Source of the DNA: Flammeovirgaceae bacterium UBA6059
Lineage (GTDB): Bacteria > Bacteroidota > Bacteroidia > Cytophagales > Cyclobacteriaceae
DNA length: 64,000 nucleotides
Assembly (NCBI GenBank): GCA_002435755.1
Contig: DIYH01000043.1
Location: 62,001-126,000 of the forward strand
Direction: 5' to 3'
Below the pieces are notes generated by a model. That model was not told the origin of the DNA and did not search any database. It saw only the letters and a program-made list of their open reading frames with translations. A program made the position numbers and the translations under genes. Below are positions 33,599 to 43,151 of the stretch, piece after piece (the stretch's first letter is position 1; each line of letters starts with the position of its first letter).

Positions 33599-36214
33599 AT
33601 GAGCAGTTACCCAAAACCACCTCGTTGGATAATCAATTGCCTCGAACGCTTCTGCGATCCCTACCTTTTTGAAGGAATTCAGGGAGATCTTTTGGAGATA
33701 TTCGAGCGGAATATTGACTCAAAGGGTTTACGGCTAGCACAACTGATCTACTTATTTCAAGCCATCGGATTTCTAAGGATCATTTTTAAAAACAGAGAAA
33801 CCGAAAACTCGAATATGCGCACTATCTGGATCAATTACTTACTCACGGCCTATCGCTCTCTCAGACGTCACAAGCTGTATTTTGGGATCAATCTTGTTGG
33901 GTTGGCCATTGCCATCACATGCGCATTGTATGCGCTCATCTTTATTCTTGATGAGGTTGGGTACAACCAACACGTCGAGAATAAGGAAAACATCTTTCGC
34001 CTGTACAAGCATCATATCAACATCCCGGAAAACACGAACCTACTGACTTATGAAACCTCAGGTATGATGGGGCCAACCATCGTGGAAGAGTATCCCGAGG
34101 TTCTGAACTTTACCAGACTTCTACCCTGGTGGGATCCGATGCTTTTCAGCTATGGTGATACACATATCTCCAGTCCAGAAGTGTACATCGCTGATTCCTC
34201 TTTCATTGATATGTTCGACGTGAATATCATAAGCAGCAGCTCTAGTGAACCTTTGCAGGCTCCTTCATCTATTCTGCTAAGCGAGTCATTGGCACAGTCG
34301 ATTTTTGGTGATGATGACCCTATCGGAAAAATTATCATCGGTGTGAATGATCTCAATTTCACCGTTACCGGCGTATTCGCACCTCCTCCAAGACAATCCT
34401 CGCTTCAATATGAGGCACTCATATCCTGGACAACTACTGTTCCGGGTACGGGTCAAATGCCACAAGACTGGATGAACAACTGGAGGGCTCAAGGCATCTT
34501 TACTTTTCTCGAACTATCTCCAAATGCCAATACAGCACTTCTCGAACCAAAGTTTGAAGACATGATGAAGCTTCATTTCGAGGAACGCGCCGAGAACTAC
34601 TTTCTGAAGCTGCAGCCATTTACAGATATGTATCTCCACGGAGCAAACATTACCCGTAACAGAGGCATGAAAACCGGCAGCATACAATTCCTCTATTTAT
34701 TGGGATTTTCAGCTCTGCTCATCTTCCTGATTGCCTGTGTAAACTATATCAACATCTCCTTATCAAGAAGTGCACAATCACAGGCCGAAGTTGGCGTGCG
34801 ACAAGTCATGGGCTCTACGCGACGGCAGTTGTCCGGTCGCTTTATTGCTGAAACTTTCATTACCACTTCAGCTGCGGCTGTAGTTAGTCTTGCATCCGTC
34901 TATTTCCTTATTCCAATATTCAATGAAATTATCGGTAAGGATATTGAGCGATCCACTTTATTAAGTCCATTGATACTAATGGGCATACTGTTCTTCATTT
35001 TCGGTATCAGTTTCTTCATTGGTCTTTATCCTGCCTATTCCCTATCGGGAAAACCAATATCTCTGGTGCTTAAATCATCCGCTGGCACAGTCAAGGGGAC
35101 GGATTGGTTTCGAAGATCGCTGCTCACATTTCAATATGCGATTTCAATATTTCTGATCATTTGCACCATAGCCGTCATTAGCCAAACTCAATATTTACTG
35201 AATAAACCGCTTGGATTTGACCAGGAGCAAATGATGGTCATCGACCTCAATAATGAGGTAGGTGAAAAGGCCCAGGTGCTGAAGGCAAATCTGCTTACCC
35301 ATCCTAATATCAGCTCTGTATCTGTTGGCCGATCCGCCATCGGTGGAGGCTCTTACTCGACCAGGGTTTCTCCAGAGGGCCATGAGGAAGATATGTCCGC
35401 CAGGATCTTCAGGATAGATTTTGATTTCCTTCAGACCTATGGCATCCAACTTCGTACTGGCCGCTTTTTCCGCACTGGATCAAAAGCTGACTCTACAAAT
35501 TCTATTATGGTCAATAGAGCTTATGTGGACTTTGTTGGCTGGGATGATCCTATCGGAAAGAAGATCACCTATGCTTCCGGATATACATCCACGATCATTG
35601 GGGTTACTGAGAACTTTCATATCAGTTCACTCGCCTCTTTTGATATCGAGCCAATGATCATGTACATCAATACAACGCCCATGTTCGCATCAGTGAAAAT
35701 CGCGTCTTCAGATTTAATCCCAACAATCCAGTATGTCATAGACCAATACGATCAATTGGCCACTCGTACGCCGGTCAATTATTATTTCGTTGACGAATGG
35801 TTTCAGAGTCATTATGAAAAGGAAGAACAAACACTAAAACTGGCCACCATATATGCCATCATCAGTATTCTACTCTGCGGTTTAGGATTATATGGCCTGA
35901 CAGCATTGATCCTAATACAGCGCAAGAAAGAGTTAAGCATAAGGAAGGTGTTGGGCGCGTCCCTGACCAATATCTTATCATTGCTGAACAGAGAATTCCT
36001 GATAATGATAGTTCTCGCATTTCTAGTTGCTGTACCCCTCGCCTACTGGCTAATTACTGATTGGTTGGAGCAGTTTGTATATGGTATCGAGTTGGGTCTC
36101 ACACCATTTGCAGTTGCAGGATTGACTACTTTGTTGATTAGCTTATCCATTGTTGGGTTATTGACATGGAAGATGGGCAATTCCAACTTAGCTAAAAACT
36201 TAAGCGTCGAATAA
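33599..36214 (+). CDS. FtsX/MacB-type permease with N-terminal prefix domain
   Basis: The start is the ATG at 33599 (a TTG lies just before). 871 residues: an N-terminal cytoplasmic prefix of about 70 residues (PPRWIINCLERFCDPYLFEG) of the kind found in Bacteroidota permeases paired with PadR. Then come a first membrane helix (about 95-120), a MacB-like periplasmic domain, three helices (about 360-490, FLYLLGFSALLIFLIACVNY), a second periplasmic domain and three final helices. Both FtsX-type conserved loops are visible (VGVRQVMGSTRRQLSGRF, LSIRKVLGAS). No ATPase or adaptor gene is adjacent. Likely roles are peptide or lipid export or stress signalling. The PadR gene follows after 1 bp. Confidence 0.9.
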   Translation: MSSYPKPPRWIINCLERFCDPYLFEGIQGDLLEIFERNIDSKGLRLAQLIYLFQAIGFLRIIFKNRETENSNMRTIWINYLLTAYRSLRRHKLYFGINLVGLAIAITCALYALIFILDEVGYNQHVENKENIFRLYKHHINIPENTNLLTYETSGMMGPTIVEEYPEVLNFTRLLPWWDPMLFSYGDTHISSPEVYIADSSFIDMFDVNIISSSSSEPLQAPSSILLSESLAQSIFGDDDPIGKIIIGVNDLNFTVTGVFAPPPRQSSLQYEALISWTTTVPGTGQMPQDWMNNWRAQGIFTFLELSPNANTALLEPKFEDMMKLHFEERAENYFLKLQPFTDMYLHGANITRNRGMKTGSIQFLYLLGFSALLIFLIACVNYINISLSRSAQSQAEVGVRQVMGSTRRQLSGRFIAETFITTSAAAVVSLASVYFLIPIFNEIIGKDIERSTLLSPLILMGILFFIFGISFFIGLYPAYSLSGKPISLVLKSSAGTVKGTDWFRRSLLTFQYAISIFLIICTIAVISQTQYLLNKPLGFDQEQMMVIDLNNEVGEKAQVLKANLLTHPNISSVSVGRSAIGGGSYSTRVSPEGHEEDMSARIFRIDFDFLQTYGIQLRTGRFFRTGSKADSTNSIMVNRAYVDFVGWDDPIGKKITYASGYTSTIIGVTENFHISSLASFDIEPMIMYINTTPMFASVKIASSDLIPTIQYVIDQYDQLATRTPVNYYFVDEWFQSHYEKEEQTLKLATIYAIISILLCGLGLYGLTALILIQRKKELSIRKVLGASLTNILSLLNREFLIMIVLAFLVAVPLAYWLITDWLEQFVYGIELGLTPFAVAGLTTLLISLSIVGLLTWKMGNSNLAKNLSVE

Positions 36215-36215
36215 G

Positions 36216-36545
36216 ATGAAGGGCACCAATATTGGAGAACTAGAAGAGTTGATCATGCTCACTGTAGCATTGATCTACGATGAGGCATATGGCGTGGCAA
36301 TTCAGAATGAAATCAAGTCCCGATGCAACCGATCCATAAGCATTAGCACCGTACACGCTACATTGGCCAGGTTAGAGAAAAAGGGATTAGTGGAATCCCG
36401 GTATGATGGCGCCACTTCGTCTCGAGGAGGAAGACGAAAACATATCTTCAGATTGACGAAATCCGGTCAGGAGCTACTCCTGCTGGTAAAACAGCAGCGA
36501 GATTCCATTTGGGACGCCATACCTGGAATAGCTTTTGAATCCTGA
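36216..36545 (+). CDS. PadR-family transcriptional regulator
   Basis: 109 residues with the PadR winged helix: LGELE-like opening (IGELEELIMLTVALI), AYGVAIQNEI, then STVHATLARLEKKGLVESRY and the wing GGRRKHIFRLTKSGQELL. The short C terminus lacks a long dimerisation helix pair, as in subfamily 2 PadR proteins. It lies 1 bp after the permease stop, so the pair is co-transcribed and it probably represses its own operon through the repeats at 33494-33559. Confidence 0.92.
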   Translation: MKGTNIGELEELIMLTVALIYDEAYGVAIQNEIKSRCNRSISISTVHATLARLEKKGLVESRYDGATSSRGGRRKHIFRLTKSGQELLLLVKQQRDSIWDAIPGIAFES

Positions 36546-36688
36546 GGTTCAATTCGGATATGTAAATCTGACAATTGGGTCTTACTGACAGTTTTTTAAC
36601 GTAAAATCATATCCTCATCTGCCACATCCTCGTAGTAAGTAGGGACATGCCAATTAATACCTCTTTCCTCCTTAAAGCATAAGGCGCT

Positions 36689-37696
36689 GTGAGCGATAGC
36701 ATAGACCTCATCCAATCTGTACTATCTCTGAAGAACGGGCTTGAGCTTATCCTGACATTTATGATCATGCTTCAGATCATATATCTCTTTTCCTATGTCA
36801 AGAGGTCCGCAATATTGTGGAGCCATATCACTTTCTTAACTGTTCTGTTTGCACATTTCATTCTGCTTAACGCCTACCACTATTTTGAAGTCGTTTTTAT
36901 GCAATCGTATCTGTTTTACCCCATGTATGGCACTTGCCTTATCTGGACTTTTGATCTGCTAAAGAAAACAGAGCAAAGCCGTAAATCTTTATTGAAATAT
37001 GGAACATTCCTGATGGTCGGTATTGGCCTGGTTTCTATTGATTATTCTAGCCTTTTTATTCCTCCGATTTACTTGGTATCGGTAATAGGCTACTTATTAT
37101 ACCATGCACGAAAAACACCTGATAATGAATTGGGCAGATGGTTCAGGAGACTGAATTTCTATATGATCCTGTTGGTTGGGTTATTTCCAATTGCCTACTT
37201 CCTTGTTGATGCTAAAGATTATCTCCTATTCAAGATCCCTTATTCGTTGTTCTTCATTTGGTTCCTGATGCACAACTTCTCCTCCTTCTTAGGCCGACCA
37301 AAGTTCTTCGTTTTGACATCTGATGATGAACAAACCAAACCAGACGGAGAAGTTGTGGAAAAGATCAAAACCGCCTTGGTAGAAAATAAGGTCTATAGAA
37401 GAAGCGTCCTTACCCTGCATGAGTTGTCTAGTGAAATCAACGAACCAACCTACAAAATCTCAAAAGTGCTCAATCAGCATTTCAACAAGACATTTCCAGA
37501 GCTAATCAACCATTATCGGGTGGCTGAGATTAAAGATCGACTTGTTAACACAAACGACGCTCATCTTACCATAGAGGCCCTGGCTTATGAGGCAGGATTT
37601 AATACTCCATCGTCTTTCTATGTCGCATTCAAGAAAGAGCTTGGCGTGACGCCCAAGCAATATAGAAAGCATCATCTTCTTAAAAAGAGTGCCTAG
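36689..37696 (+). CDS. AraC-family regulator with N-terminal membrane region
   Basis: 335 residues from a GTG start. Residues about 15-215 hold six or seven hydrophobic helices (LILTFMIMLQIIYLFSYV, YSLFFIWFLMHNFSSFLG). The AraC DNA-binding domain is C-terminal (about 235-330): LTLHELSSEINEPTYKISKV, LTIEALAYEAGFNTPSSFYV, and FKKELGVTPKQYRKHH. Membrane-bound AraC proteins of this layout are frequent in the phylum and probably sense a lipophilic or membrane signal. Targets are unknown. Confidence 0.9.
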   Translation: MSDSIDLIQSVLSLKNGLELILTFMIMLQIIYLFSYVKRSAILWSHITFLTVLFAHFILLNAYHYFEVVFMQSYLFYPMYGTCLIWTFDLLKKTEQSRKSLLKYGTFLMVGIGLVSIDYSSLFIPPIYLVSVIGYLLYHARKTPDNELGRWFRRLNFYMILLVGLFPIAYFLVDAKDYLLFKIPYSLFFIWFLMHNFSSFLGRPKFFVLTSDDEQTKPDGEVVEKIKTALVENKVYRRSVLTLHELSSEINEPTYKISKVLNQHFNKTFPELINHYRVAEIKDRLVNTNDAHLTIEALAYEAGFNTPSSFYVAFKKELGVTPKQYRKHHLLKKSA

Positions 37697-37726
37697 TCCC
37701 GGGACACCCCTATTTTGAAACAATCG

Positions 37727-38503
37727 CTAACTCGATTTGGACGAGACTAATTCGATATTAAGTCCTGCATTAGGCACATAGAACTTTACAAGTCGCTGAT
37801 GCTCGCCTTTCGATATCCAGATACGATTGTCCAGCAATCCGCCAGTGTTCAGGTAAACCACGCTGGTTTGAAAGCTCCCTGCTGGCACAACTATCATTTC
37901 TTCCCTTTCAAAGACAATGGAAGCGTCAATTGTATTAAATCCATTGGGAAAGAACATTTTGAATCCAATACTATCTCCCGGCTGCCAGTCGGTAGTGTGA
38001 AGCAGCATATAGACCTCCTCCCTGAAAGCGTCATATACATAAGCAGAGTCTATTTCACGGTCTACCAAAGTTGCTGAGTCTTGGTATACCCTGTAAGTAC
38101 CTGATACAGCCTGAGGACTTGGTTCCAGATCAATGAATACATTGGCTCCCTGAATCTGAATGTCCATATCGAGGTTCTTTAAAGAAGCGTCCGTCATATC
38201 TAATTTCATCTGAGCAGTCTCATATATAGTCCCATCATCAAAGTAAGAAGTGTCTTCAGCGATCCAGAGATCACCATCCCTGCGTAAACCGAAGATCATC
38301 GCACCGACCTTATTCTCGGTAGAGTCAAACATATGGTAGGTATTGACAACATCTTTCAAATGGGCAGGATTGATCTCTTTGCTCAACCACTTTGTGGCAG
38401 GTGCAGCGACATTTGGTTCCTCCTTAGAGCTTTCTATAGTAAATGAACAAGCTGCCATTAGAATCATTAGGGCTGCTAAACCCCAGTTACTCACGTTTTT
38501 CAT
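37727..38503 (-). CDS. Lipoprotein of unknown family
   Basis: The ATG at 38503 gives a lipoprotein signal (MKNVSNWGLAALMILMAACS, Cys at about 19). The 258-residue body is beta-rich (DGDLWIAEDTSYFDDGTIYE, GSFQTSVVYLNTGG) and resembles DUF3108-like periplasmic proteins that measure or carry hydrophobic ligands, though that is a weak resemblance. It is convergent with the AraC-type regulator gene. Confidence 0.75.
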   Translation of the reverse strand: MKNVSNWGLAALMILMAACSFTIESSKEEPNVAAPATKWLSKEINPAHLKDVVNTYHMFDSTENKVGAMIFGLRRDGDLWIAEDTSYFDDGTIYETAQMKLDMTDASLKNLDMDIQIQGANVFIDLEPSPQAVSGTYRVYQDSATLVDREIDSAYVYDAFREEVYMLLHTTDWQPGDSIGFKMFFPNGFNTIDASIVFEREEMIVVPAGSFQTSVVYLNTGGLLDNRIWISKGEHQRLVKFYVPNAGLNIELVSSKSS

Positions 38504-38757
38504 AAACAGGATTTCAATTTTCTGCAAAATGAAGGCGCAGTTCCTACGGTAGCATTGTCATTGGACGAATGAGGAGAAATTGAATCATCAGTTAGGGCAG
38601 GAAATAATTCACTAACTCCAGTCATACATTCTGGTAAGAAGACGAAAGCCGATAAGCCCTAACTGCCTCCTAGTCCTTATCCGAAAACCTTCACATTCGA
38701 GTAATCAGGAGATTCACGGGTACGTGATAGACTAGCTTTAACATCAAAGTCTATAAA

Positions 38758-41187
38758 ATGAAAGAGGTCCGAATAGCTATCCGCAACCTGTCGAGATATT
38801 GGAGATACACTATCATGAATGTCTTTGGACTGAGTGTATCGATAAGCGCACTGATCATCATTTTCCAATTTTTGTCCTTCGAGTTCAGCTTTGACCGCTT
38901 CTATACCAATGAGCTGTGTCGCGTGATCAACGCCCGATATCAAGATGGAAAGATGGTCCAAAACAGCATGGTCAGTTACTCGGCTGTGGGGCCGGCTTTG
39001 CTCAGTGACCTACCGGAAATCATCAACCAGACCAGGATATTCCCCTTTGGCAATGCGATCGTCAAGAGCAACCATGACCAAAACGCGGTTAATGTTGCTC
39101 GCGGTGTCGCAGTGGAGCCAAGTTTCTTTACCATGTTTGAATATGAAGTACTGGCAGGCGTACCGGCATCAGTCTTGACCAAGCCCAATCAATTGGTGCT
39201 CACCGAAACAACTGCTACCCGAATCTTTAATCATCAGAACTGGTCGGATATGATCGGCACACCAGTTTACCTCGACAATGATCGTGAGCAATATGAGGTC
39301 GTAGGTGTCATTCAAGACCTACCGGCAAATACGCACTTCGCCTACAGCCTATTCATGTCTTACGAGACCATCATCCATACCTGGGGGCTTGCAGAAGCGC
39401 GATTCGATTGGAACATGCTTGACTTCAGACATTATGTGCAGCTGAGGGATGGTACAGATCTCAATGCGCTCAATGCGAAAATGGAGGACTTCAGCAATAC
39501 CTATTTTGACAATAATGAAGATAACCTTGAGGCTTTTGAACTCGAGCGAATAGAGCACATCTACCTGAGTGAAAAAAAGCTGGAGTACGATGTATCTGTC
39601 AAAGGAGATCCTCAATTGGTGAATACACTACTTGGATTGGCACTGGTCCTATTTGCGATCAGCTGGATCAATTTCATCAATCTTCACCGTGCCTTATTGA
39701 TAGAAAGAAGGAAAGCCATTGGCATTCGGAGGATATTGGGTATATCAGGCAAAGGCCTATGGAGCAGTCAAAGCTACGAGATTGGTCTGGTGGTAATCTT
39801 TGCAGGTCTACTTGGTGTAGGCATTTCTATGGCCGCTACCGAGGTACTGCAGGCGCAAGGATTTTCCGTTAGGAGCCTACGGGAGCTAACATCAATGAAT
39901 GCGCTGAGTTATCCACTCTTAGGCGCTCTACTCCTGATGATAGCCACTGGCACGGTTCTGATGATAATCCTGAGTATCAGAGCCGTATCAACAATCAGAC
40001 CTGATGCGCTGTTGACCAATGCCAACAGCTCAAAAAGAGCGGTAGAGTACTCCTTTCAGCGCGTGCTGCTCATCTTTCAGTTTGTGCTCTCGATCATAGC
40101 ATTCACGATAGGCAATGTCGTGTACGAGCAACATCAGCATCTGCTTGCTGCGCCTACCGGATTCAAACCTGAGGGCCTTTGGGTACTCCATCAACCAAAA
40201 CTCACACCGATGGATTCGACTTTTATCGTCAAACTGGACGCCTTTAAGCAGCGTCTGCTCTCTGTACCCGGAATAACGGGCGTGACGAACAACCAACGTA
40301 CTCCCGGTCAACAACTGCAGGCGGATTATGAAGCGGTACTGAACAATGAGAAGCAGACGGTGCGCTATCTGCAGATTGATCAGGACTACCTGGGCCTTTA
40401 TGAAATTGAGCTACTGGCTGGTAGGGACTTTCAGCATTCGGATCTCAGAACGGATCTGATTGTCACGAGAGTTGCCTTGGTCAACTCACAAACCCTGCCA
40501 CCACTCGGTGTAACGGATCCTCGTGACGCACTGGGTATGCGCATCAGTATTTGGGGCTCCCTCAAGGAAATCATAGGTGTGGTGGATAACTATCGGCAGC
40601 AATCGCTACTCCATGATTTTCAGCCCACCGTATTGCTGCCAAGTGTGCATAGCAATCATCAAATGGTCATTAAAACTCAGCAACCCCCGAATCAATGGCT
40701 CACTGAGGTTGAGCAATCCTTTTTATCCTCTTTTCCGGGTAATCCATTTGAATACCGAAATCTTGAAGCCGAATACTTTGCCAACTATCAATCGATAGCT
40801 GATTCCAACAGGGCTTTTGGTTTCTTTACCCTTTTGTCCATCCTCGTCGCGATGATCGGCATGGTTGCCTTAGGTTCGCTCCATCTTATTTCAAGATTGA
40901 AGGAGATAAGCATCCGCAAAGTGCTGGGTGCAAGCGACACTTCACTGTTCATGCTTGTCTTGGGGTCTTATCTTGCCAACATCATTATCGCCGCTGTGCT
41001 TGCAGCCCCATTCGTCTATTATTGCGCGATGGAGTGGCTCAATCAATTCATCTCAAGAATCGTGCTCTCTCCTATCCATTTCGCCTTGCCCGTATTCGCC
41101 TTAGGAGTGGTTGTAGCGCTTGTACTGTTGCTGGTGACATTGAGAAGTATCCGTATCAACCCTATCGAAATACTGAGAAAGGAATAG
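38758..41187 (+). CDS. FtsX/MacB-type permease without prefix domain
   Basis: 809 residues with the same two-half layout as the permease at 33599: first helix at about 20-45, a periplasmic domain, helices at about 285-440 (LLGLALVLFAISWINFINL), a fifth helix, a second periplasmic domain and three final helices (LASNIIIAAVL-like region). FtsX loops are RRKAIGIRRILGISG and LKEISIRKVLGASDTS. The N terminus (MKEVRIAIRNLSRYWRYTIM) is the normal permease start. No ATP-binding subunit is nearby. Confidence 0.9.
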   Translation: MKEVRIAIRNLSRYWRYTIMNVFGLSVSISALIIIFQFLSFEFSFDRFYTNELCRVINARYQDGKMVQNSMVSYSAVGPALLSDLPEIINQTRIFPFGNAIVKSNHDQNAVNVARGVAVEPSFFTMFEYEVLAGVPASVLTKPNQLVLTETTATRIFNHQNWSDMIGTPVYLDNDREQYEVVGVIQDLPANTHFAYSLFMSYETIIHTWGLAEARFDWNMLDFRHYVQLRDGTDLNALNAKMEDFSNTYFDNNEDNLEAFELERIEHIYLSEKKLEYDVSVKGDPQLVNTLLGLALVLFAISWINFINLHRALLIERRKAIGIRRILGISGKGLWSSQSYEIGLVVIFAGLLGVGISMAATEVLQAQGFSVRSLRELTSMNALSYPLLGALLLMIATGTVLMIILSIRAVSTIRPDALLTNANSSKRAVEYSFQRVLLIFQFVLSIIAFTIGNVVYEQHQHLLAAPTGFKPEGLWVLHQPKLTPMDSTFIVKLDAFKQRLLSVPGITGVTNNQRTPGQQLQADYEAVLNNEKQTVRYLQIDQDYLGLYEIELLAGRDFQHSDLRTDLIVTRVALVNSQTLPPLGVTDPRDALGMRISIWGSLKEIIGVVDNYRQQSLLHDFQPTVLLPSVHSNHQMVIKTQQPPNQWLTEVEQSFLSSFPGNPFEYRNLEAEYFANYQSIADSNRAFGFFTLLSILVAMIGMVALGSLHLISRLKEISIRKVLGASDTSLFMLVLGSYLANIIIAAVLAAPFVYYCAMEWLNQFISRIVLSPIHFALPVFALGVVVALVLLLVTLRSIRINPIEILRKE

Positions 41188-41231
41188 CTGTATTACCTCA
41201 AATGATTGGAGCGGCAAGGTGAGTATCCAAG

Positions 41232-41699
41232 CTATTCTTGCAGCGTTTCCTCCGTTGCTGTGACAATGGATGGTTTCATGATAACCTCTGATTTGATAGA
41301 GTTGGATATCAGGCAAGCCTTTTCAGACTTCCCAAGTACTCTTAGCGCCCGATCTCTGTCCTTATCATCTTTGAGCATTACGGTAGGCTCAAGGACTATC
41401 TGCGTCATTTCTAGTCCGTGCTCGCCTTTTTCCAGTTTGCCTTTTGACTTGCAATCAAAGCTGATAAAGTCAAGCTTCGAGTTTTCGGCTACCGCCAAAA
41501 AGGTGGTCATCAGGCAACTGCTGACAGCTGCCGTAAATAAATGCTCGGGGGACCAGATACCGGGCATGCCTTTTGGAAACTCAGGAGGCGTGGCAACCTC
41601 AATGCAGCTGCCCATTGCCTTGTCCAATTCGGGTGAACACATAAGTCCTTTTCTATCTTGTCGCCAATTGATATCTACGTTGTAATAATGCGGTTCCAT
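41232..41699 (-). CDS. OsmC/Ohr-family peroxide-stress protein
   Basis: 155 residues with the OsmC fold. The two redox cysteines are Cys62 (TAAVSSCLMTTFLAV) and Cys129 (GKSEKACLISNSIKS), positioned as in thiol peroxidases that reduce organic hydroperoxides. The early PEFPKGMPGIWSPEHLF is the typical segment before the first Cys. It is convergent with the permease gene, which ends 44 bp away. Confidence 0.9.
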   Translation of the reverse strand: MEPHYYNVDINWRQDRKGLMCSPELDKAMGSCIEVATPPEFPKGMPGIWSPEHLFTAAVSSCLMTTFLAVAENSKLDFISFDCKSKGKLEKGEHGLEMTQIVLEPTVMLKDDKDRDRALRVLGKSEKACLISNSIKSEVIMKPSIVTATEETLQE

Positions 41700-42080
41700 G
41701 CTATAATTCCTTTTATTCGAATGCGTTTCAAAATTCAGCTGAATTCATCTGACGCCAATTGATAGTGATCATTTTCAACTGCGATTTTGATCATCCATTG
41801 GCATCAAAATATGCACTAACCATGTCCGCAGGTTGATGAGGTCATCAATCTATATAGCAATCAATCTGATCATCTAAGATTAATCAAATCTGTCCTCTAG
41901 GTGCATCTGTTGTGGTAAAGGCGAAGGACATAGCTAACGCTAGTGACATACTAAGGACTTACCAGAATATGGACGATAGCCGCACCTTGAACGTCCAGGA
42001 ATTACCCCTTTTAATGAAACCTGAAGCACAGCAAGATAAATGAGTCTATGAATGCCCAAAATTTTTTGGATCTGACTTTA
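41700..42080. other. Intergenic region without a supported gene
   Basis: 381 bp between two minus-strand genes. A plus-strand stretch at 41912-42043 reads as 43 codons with neighbour-like codon use but has no start context or family match; it may be a remnant. The promoter of the OsmC gene should lie near 41720. No terminator or repeat was seen. Confidence 0.45.
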
Positions 42081-42488
42081 TCAAAAGCCAGGCTCAGCCA
42101 ATAACCGCTCCTTGATATCCAGATAGGCGTGATGAATCAGCTCTTTGATGGCTTCCTCGTCGATATCAGCATCAGGCCTGAGCTTGATGTGACGCATGCG
42201 CTTACCGGTACCTTCCAGTAAGACCTTCGGATCGGGCAGATCAGCACCATAGAAAAAGCCTACATTGACATGAGCTGCGTAGACATTGACATAGGCAAAA
42301 GGCGCTTCGTCGACACAGCCAATAGGATAGTTGTCATGAAAGATCGGTTGTACATCTGACCCCATTTTCTTGATGACCTCAAACCACTGATTAGCCAATG
42401 TCCTCAACACCTCTGGTTTCTGCTCGATCCACTCCTCCCATGAGATGTCTTGGAGGTCTTTACCGGTGAATTTAAGTAGAGGCGCCAT
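42081..42488 (-). CDS. DUF1801 (YdhG-like) protein
   Basis: 135 residues of the DUF1801 fold: WFEVIKKMGSDVQPIFHDNY, then VNVYAAHVNVGFFYGADLPD and the typical KLRPDADIDEEAIKELIHHA. Members are small cytosolic proteins, some linked to iron handling, but most are uncharacterised. It has no close operon partner. Confidence 0.85.
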   Translation of the reverse strand: MAPLLKFTGKDLQDISWEEWIEQKPEVLRTLANQWFEVIKKMGSDVQPIFHDNYPIGCVDEAPFAYVNVYAAHVNVGFFYGADLPDPKVLLEGTGKRMRHIKLRPDADIDEEAIKELIHHAYLDIKERLLAEPGF

Positions 42489-42626
42489 TTAACTGATTCT
42501 AATTATTGCTACCTAAGTCGGCCTTTTAGTCTTTCAAATTAAAATGAATGCTACTCTAGGATAATACAATGTCAAGCTGGAATAATTAGTGTACCATTAT
42601 AAGAAAAAATATCCAATGACTCGGTT

Positions 42627-42833
42627 ATGAGAAGTACCATTTTTAAAAGTCGTATGAAACTGTTTATAACCACTGTCCTACGATGCTTTGGACTAACTTC
42701 TTTCCAAACCCTAGATGGAAACAGATATGAAGATGGAATTCTTGGTAGTGATAAAGAAGAAAGAAAACTAGAATGGTATCACATTGTAGCTTGGTTAGCT
42801 CTGCTTCCTGTCGGTCTATATCTCAATGACTAA
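42627..42833 (+). CDS. Possible small membrane protein, 68 residues
   Basis: An ATG frame with a basic N terminus (MRSTIFKSRMKLFITTVLRC), a charged middle (GSDKEERKLEW) and a hydrophobic end (YHIVAWLALLPVGLYLND). The hydrophobic end could be one helix. No family recognised and no neighbour link; coding status uncertain. Confidence 0.35.
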   Translation: MRSTIFKSRMKLFITTVLRCFGLTSFQTLDGNRYEDGILGSDKEERKLEWYHIVAWLALLPVGLYLND

Positions 42834-42967
42834 GTTAGAGGGTATGTCAGAAGGAATCGATAAGGCTACCGCTCAATGGTAAAAGTGACCTTGATCCAGT
42901 AGATTTAATACCAGAGATAAAGACCTGGGTCATTTGTATTATCTATAACAGATGACTTATCAGGTAC

Positions 42968-43114
42968 ATGATGTTATTGACCTTACTGATGATTAGCCTG
43001 ATTGGCAAAGCTCAACTAGGCTCTACCGCCTGCTGGCAACCACCTGACTATTCTATCATTAAGTTCTTAGCAAATACTGTTTCCCAGAATAGCTATATTA
43101 ATAAGGGAAGCTAA
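42968..43114 (+). CDS. Possible small exported peptide, 48 residues
   Basis: An ATG frame starting with a signal-peptide-like sequence (MMLLTLLMISLIGKAQLG) followed by 30 residues ending QNSYINKGS. It stops 37 bp before the DUF4157 gene on the same strand. It may be a genuine short secreted peptide, or the truncated 5' end of a lost gene. Confidence 0.3.
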   Translation: MMLLTLLMISLIGKAQLGSTACWQPPDYSIIKFLANTVSQNSYINKGS

Positions 43115-43151
43115 AGGTTATGGGCAATTAAGCAAAACCGAAAAAGAATAA

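Larger units (their letters stand above)
42489..43151. other. Gene-poor stretch before the DUF4157 gene
   Basis: 663 bp, AT-rich. It contains two doubtful small ORFs (42627-42833 and 42968-43114) and otherwise nothing I can support. The promoter of the DUF4157 gene should be in 42840-43140. Confidence 0.5.

Noticed and set aside
41206..41685. 159-codon plus-strand ORF
   Set aside because: It is the antisense of the OsmC gene, which has both catalytic cysteines.
41912..42043. 43-codon coding-like stretch from a GTG
   Set aside because: No family match, no ribosome-binding context and no partner; could be a remnant but unsupported.
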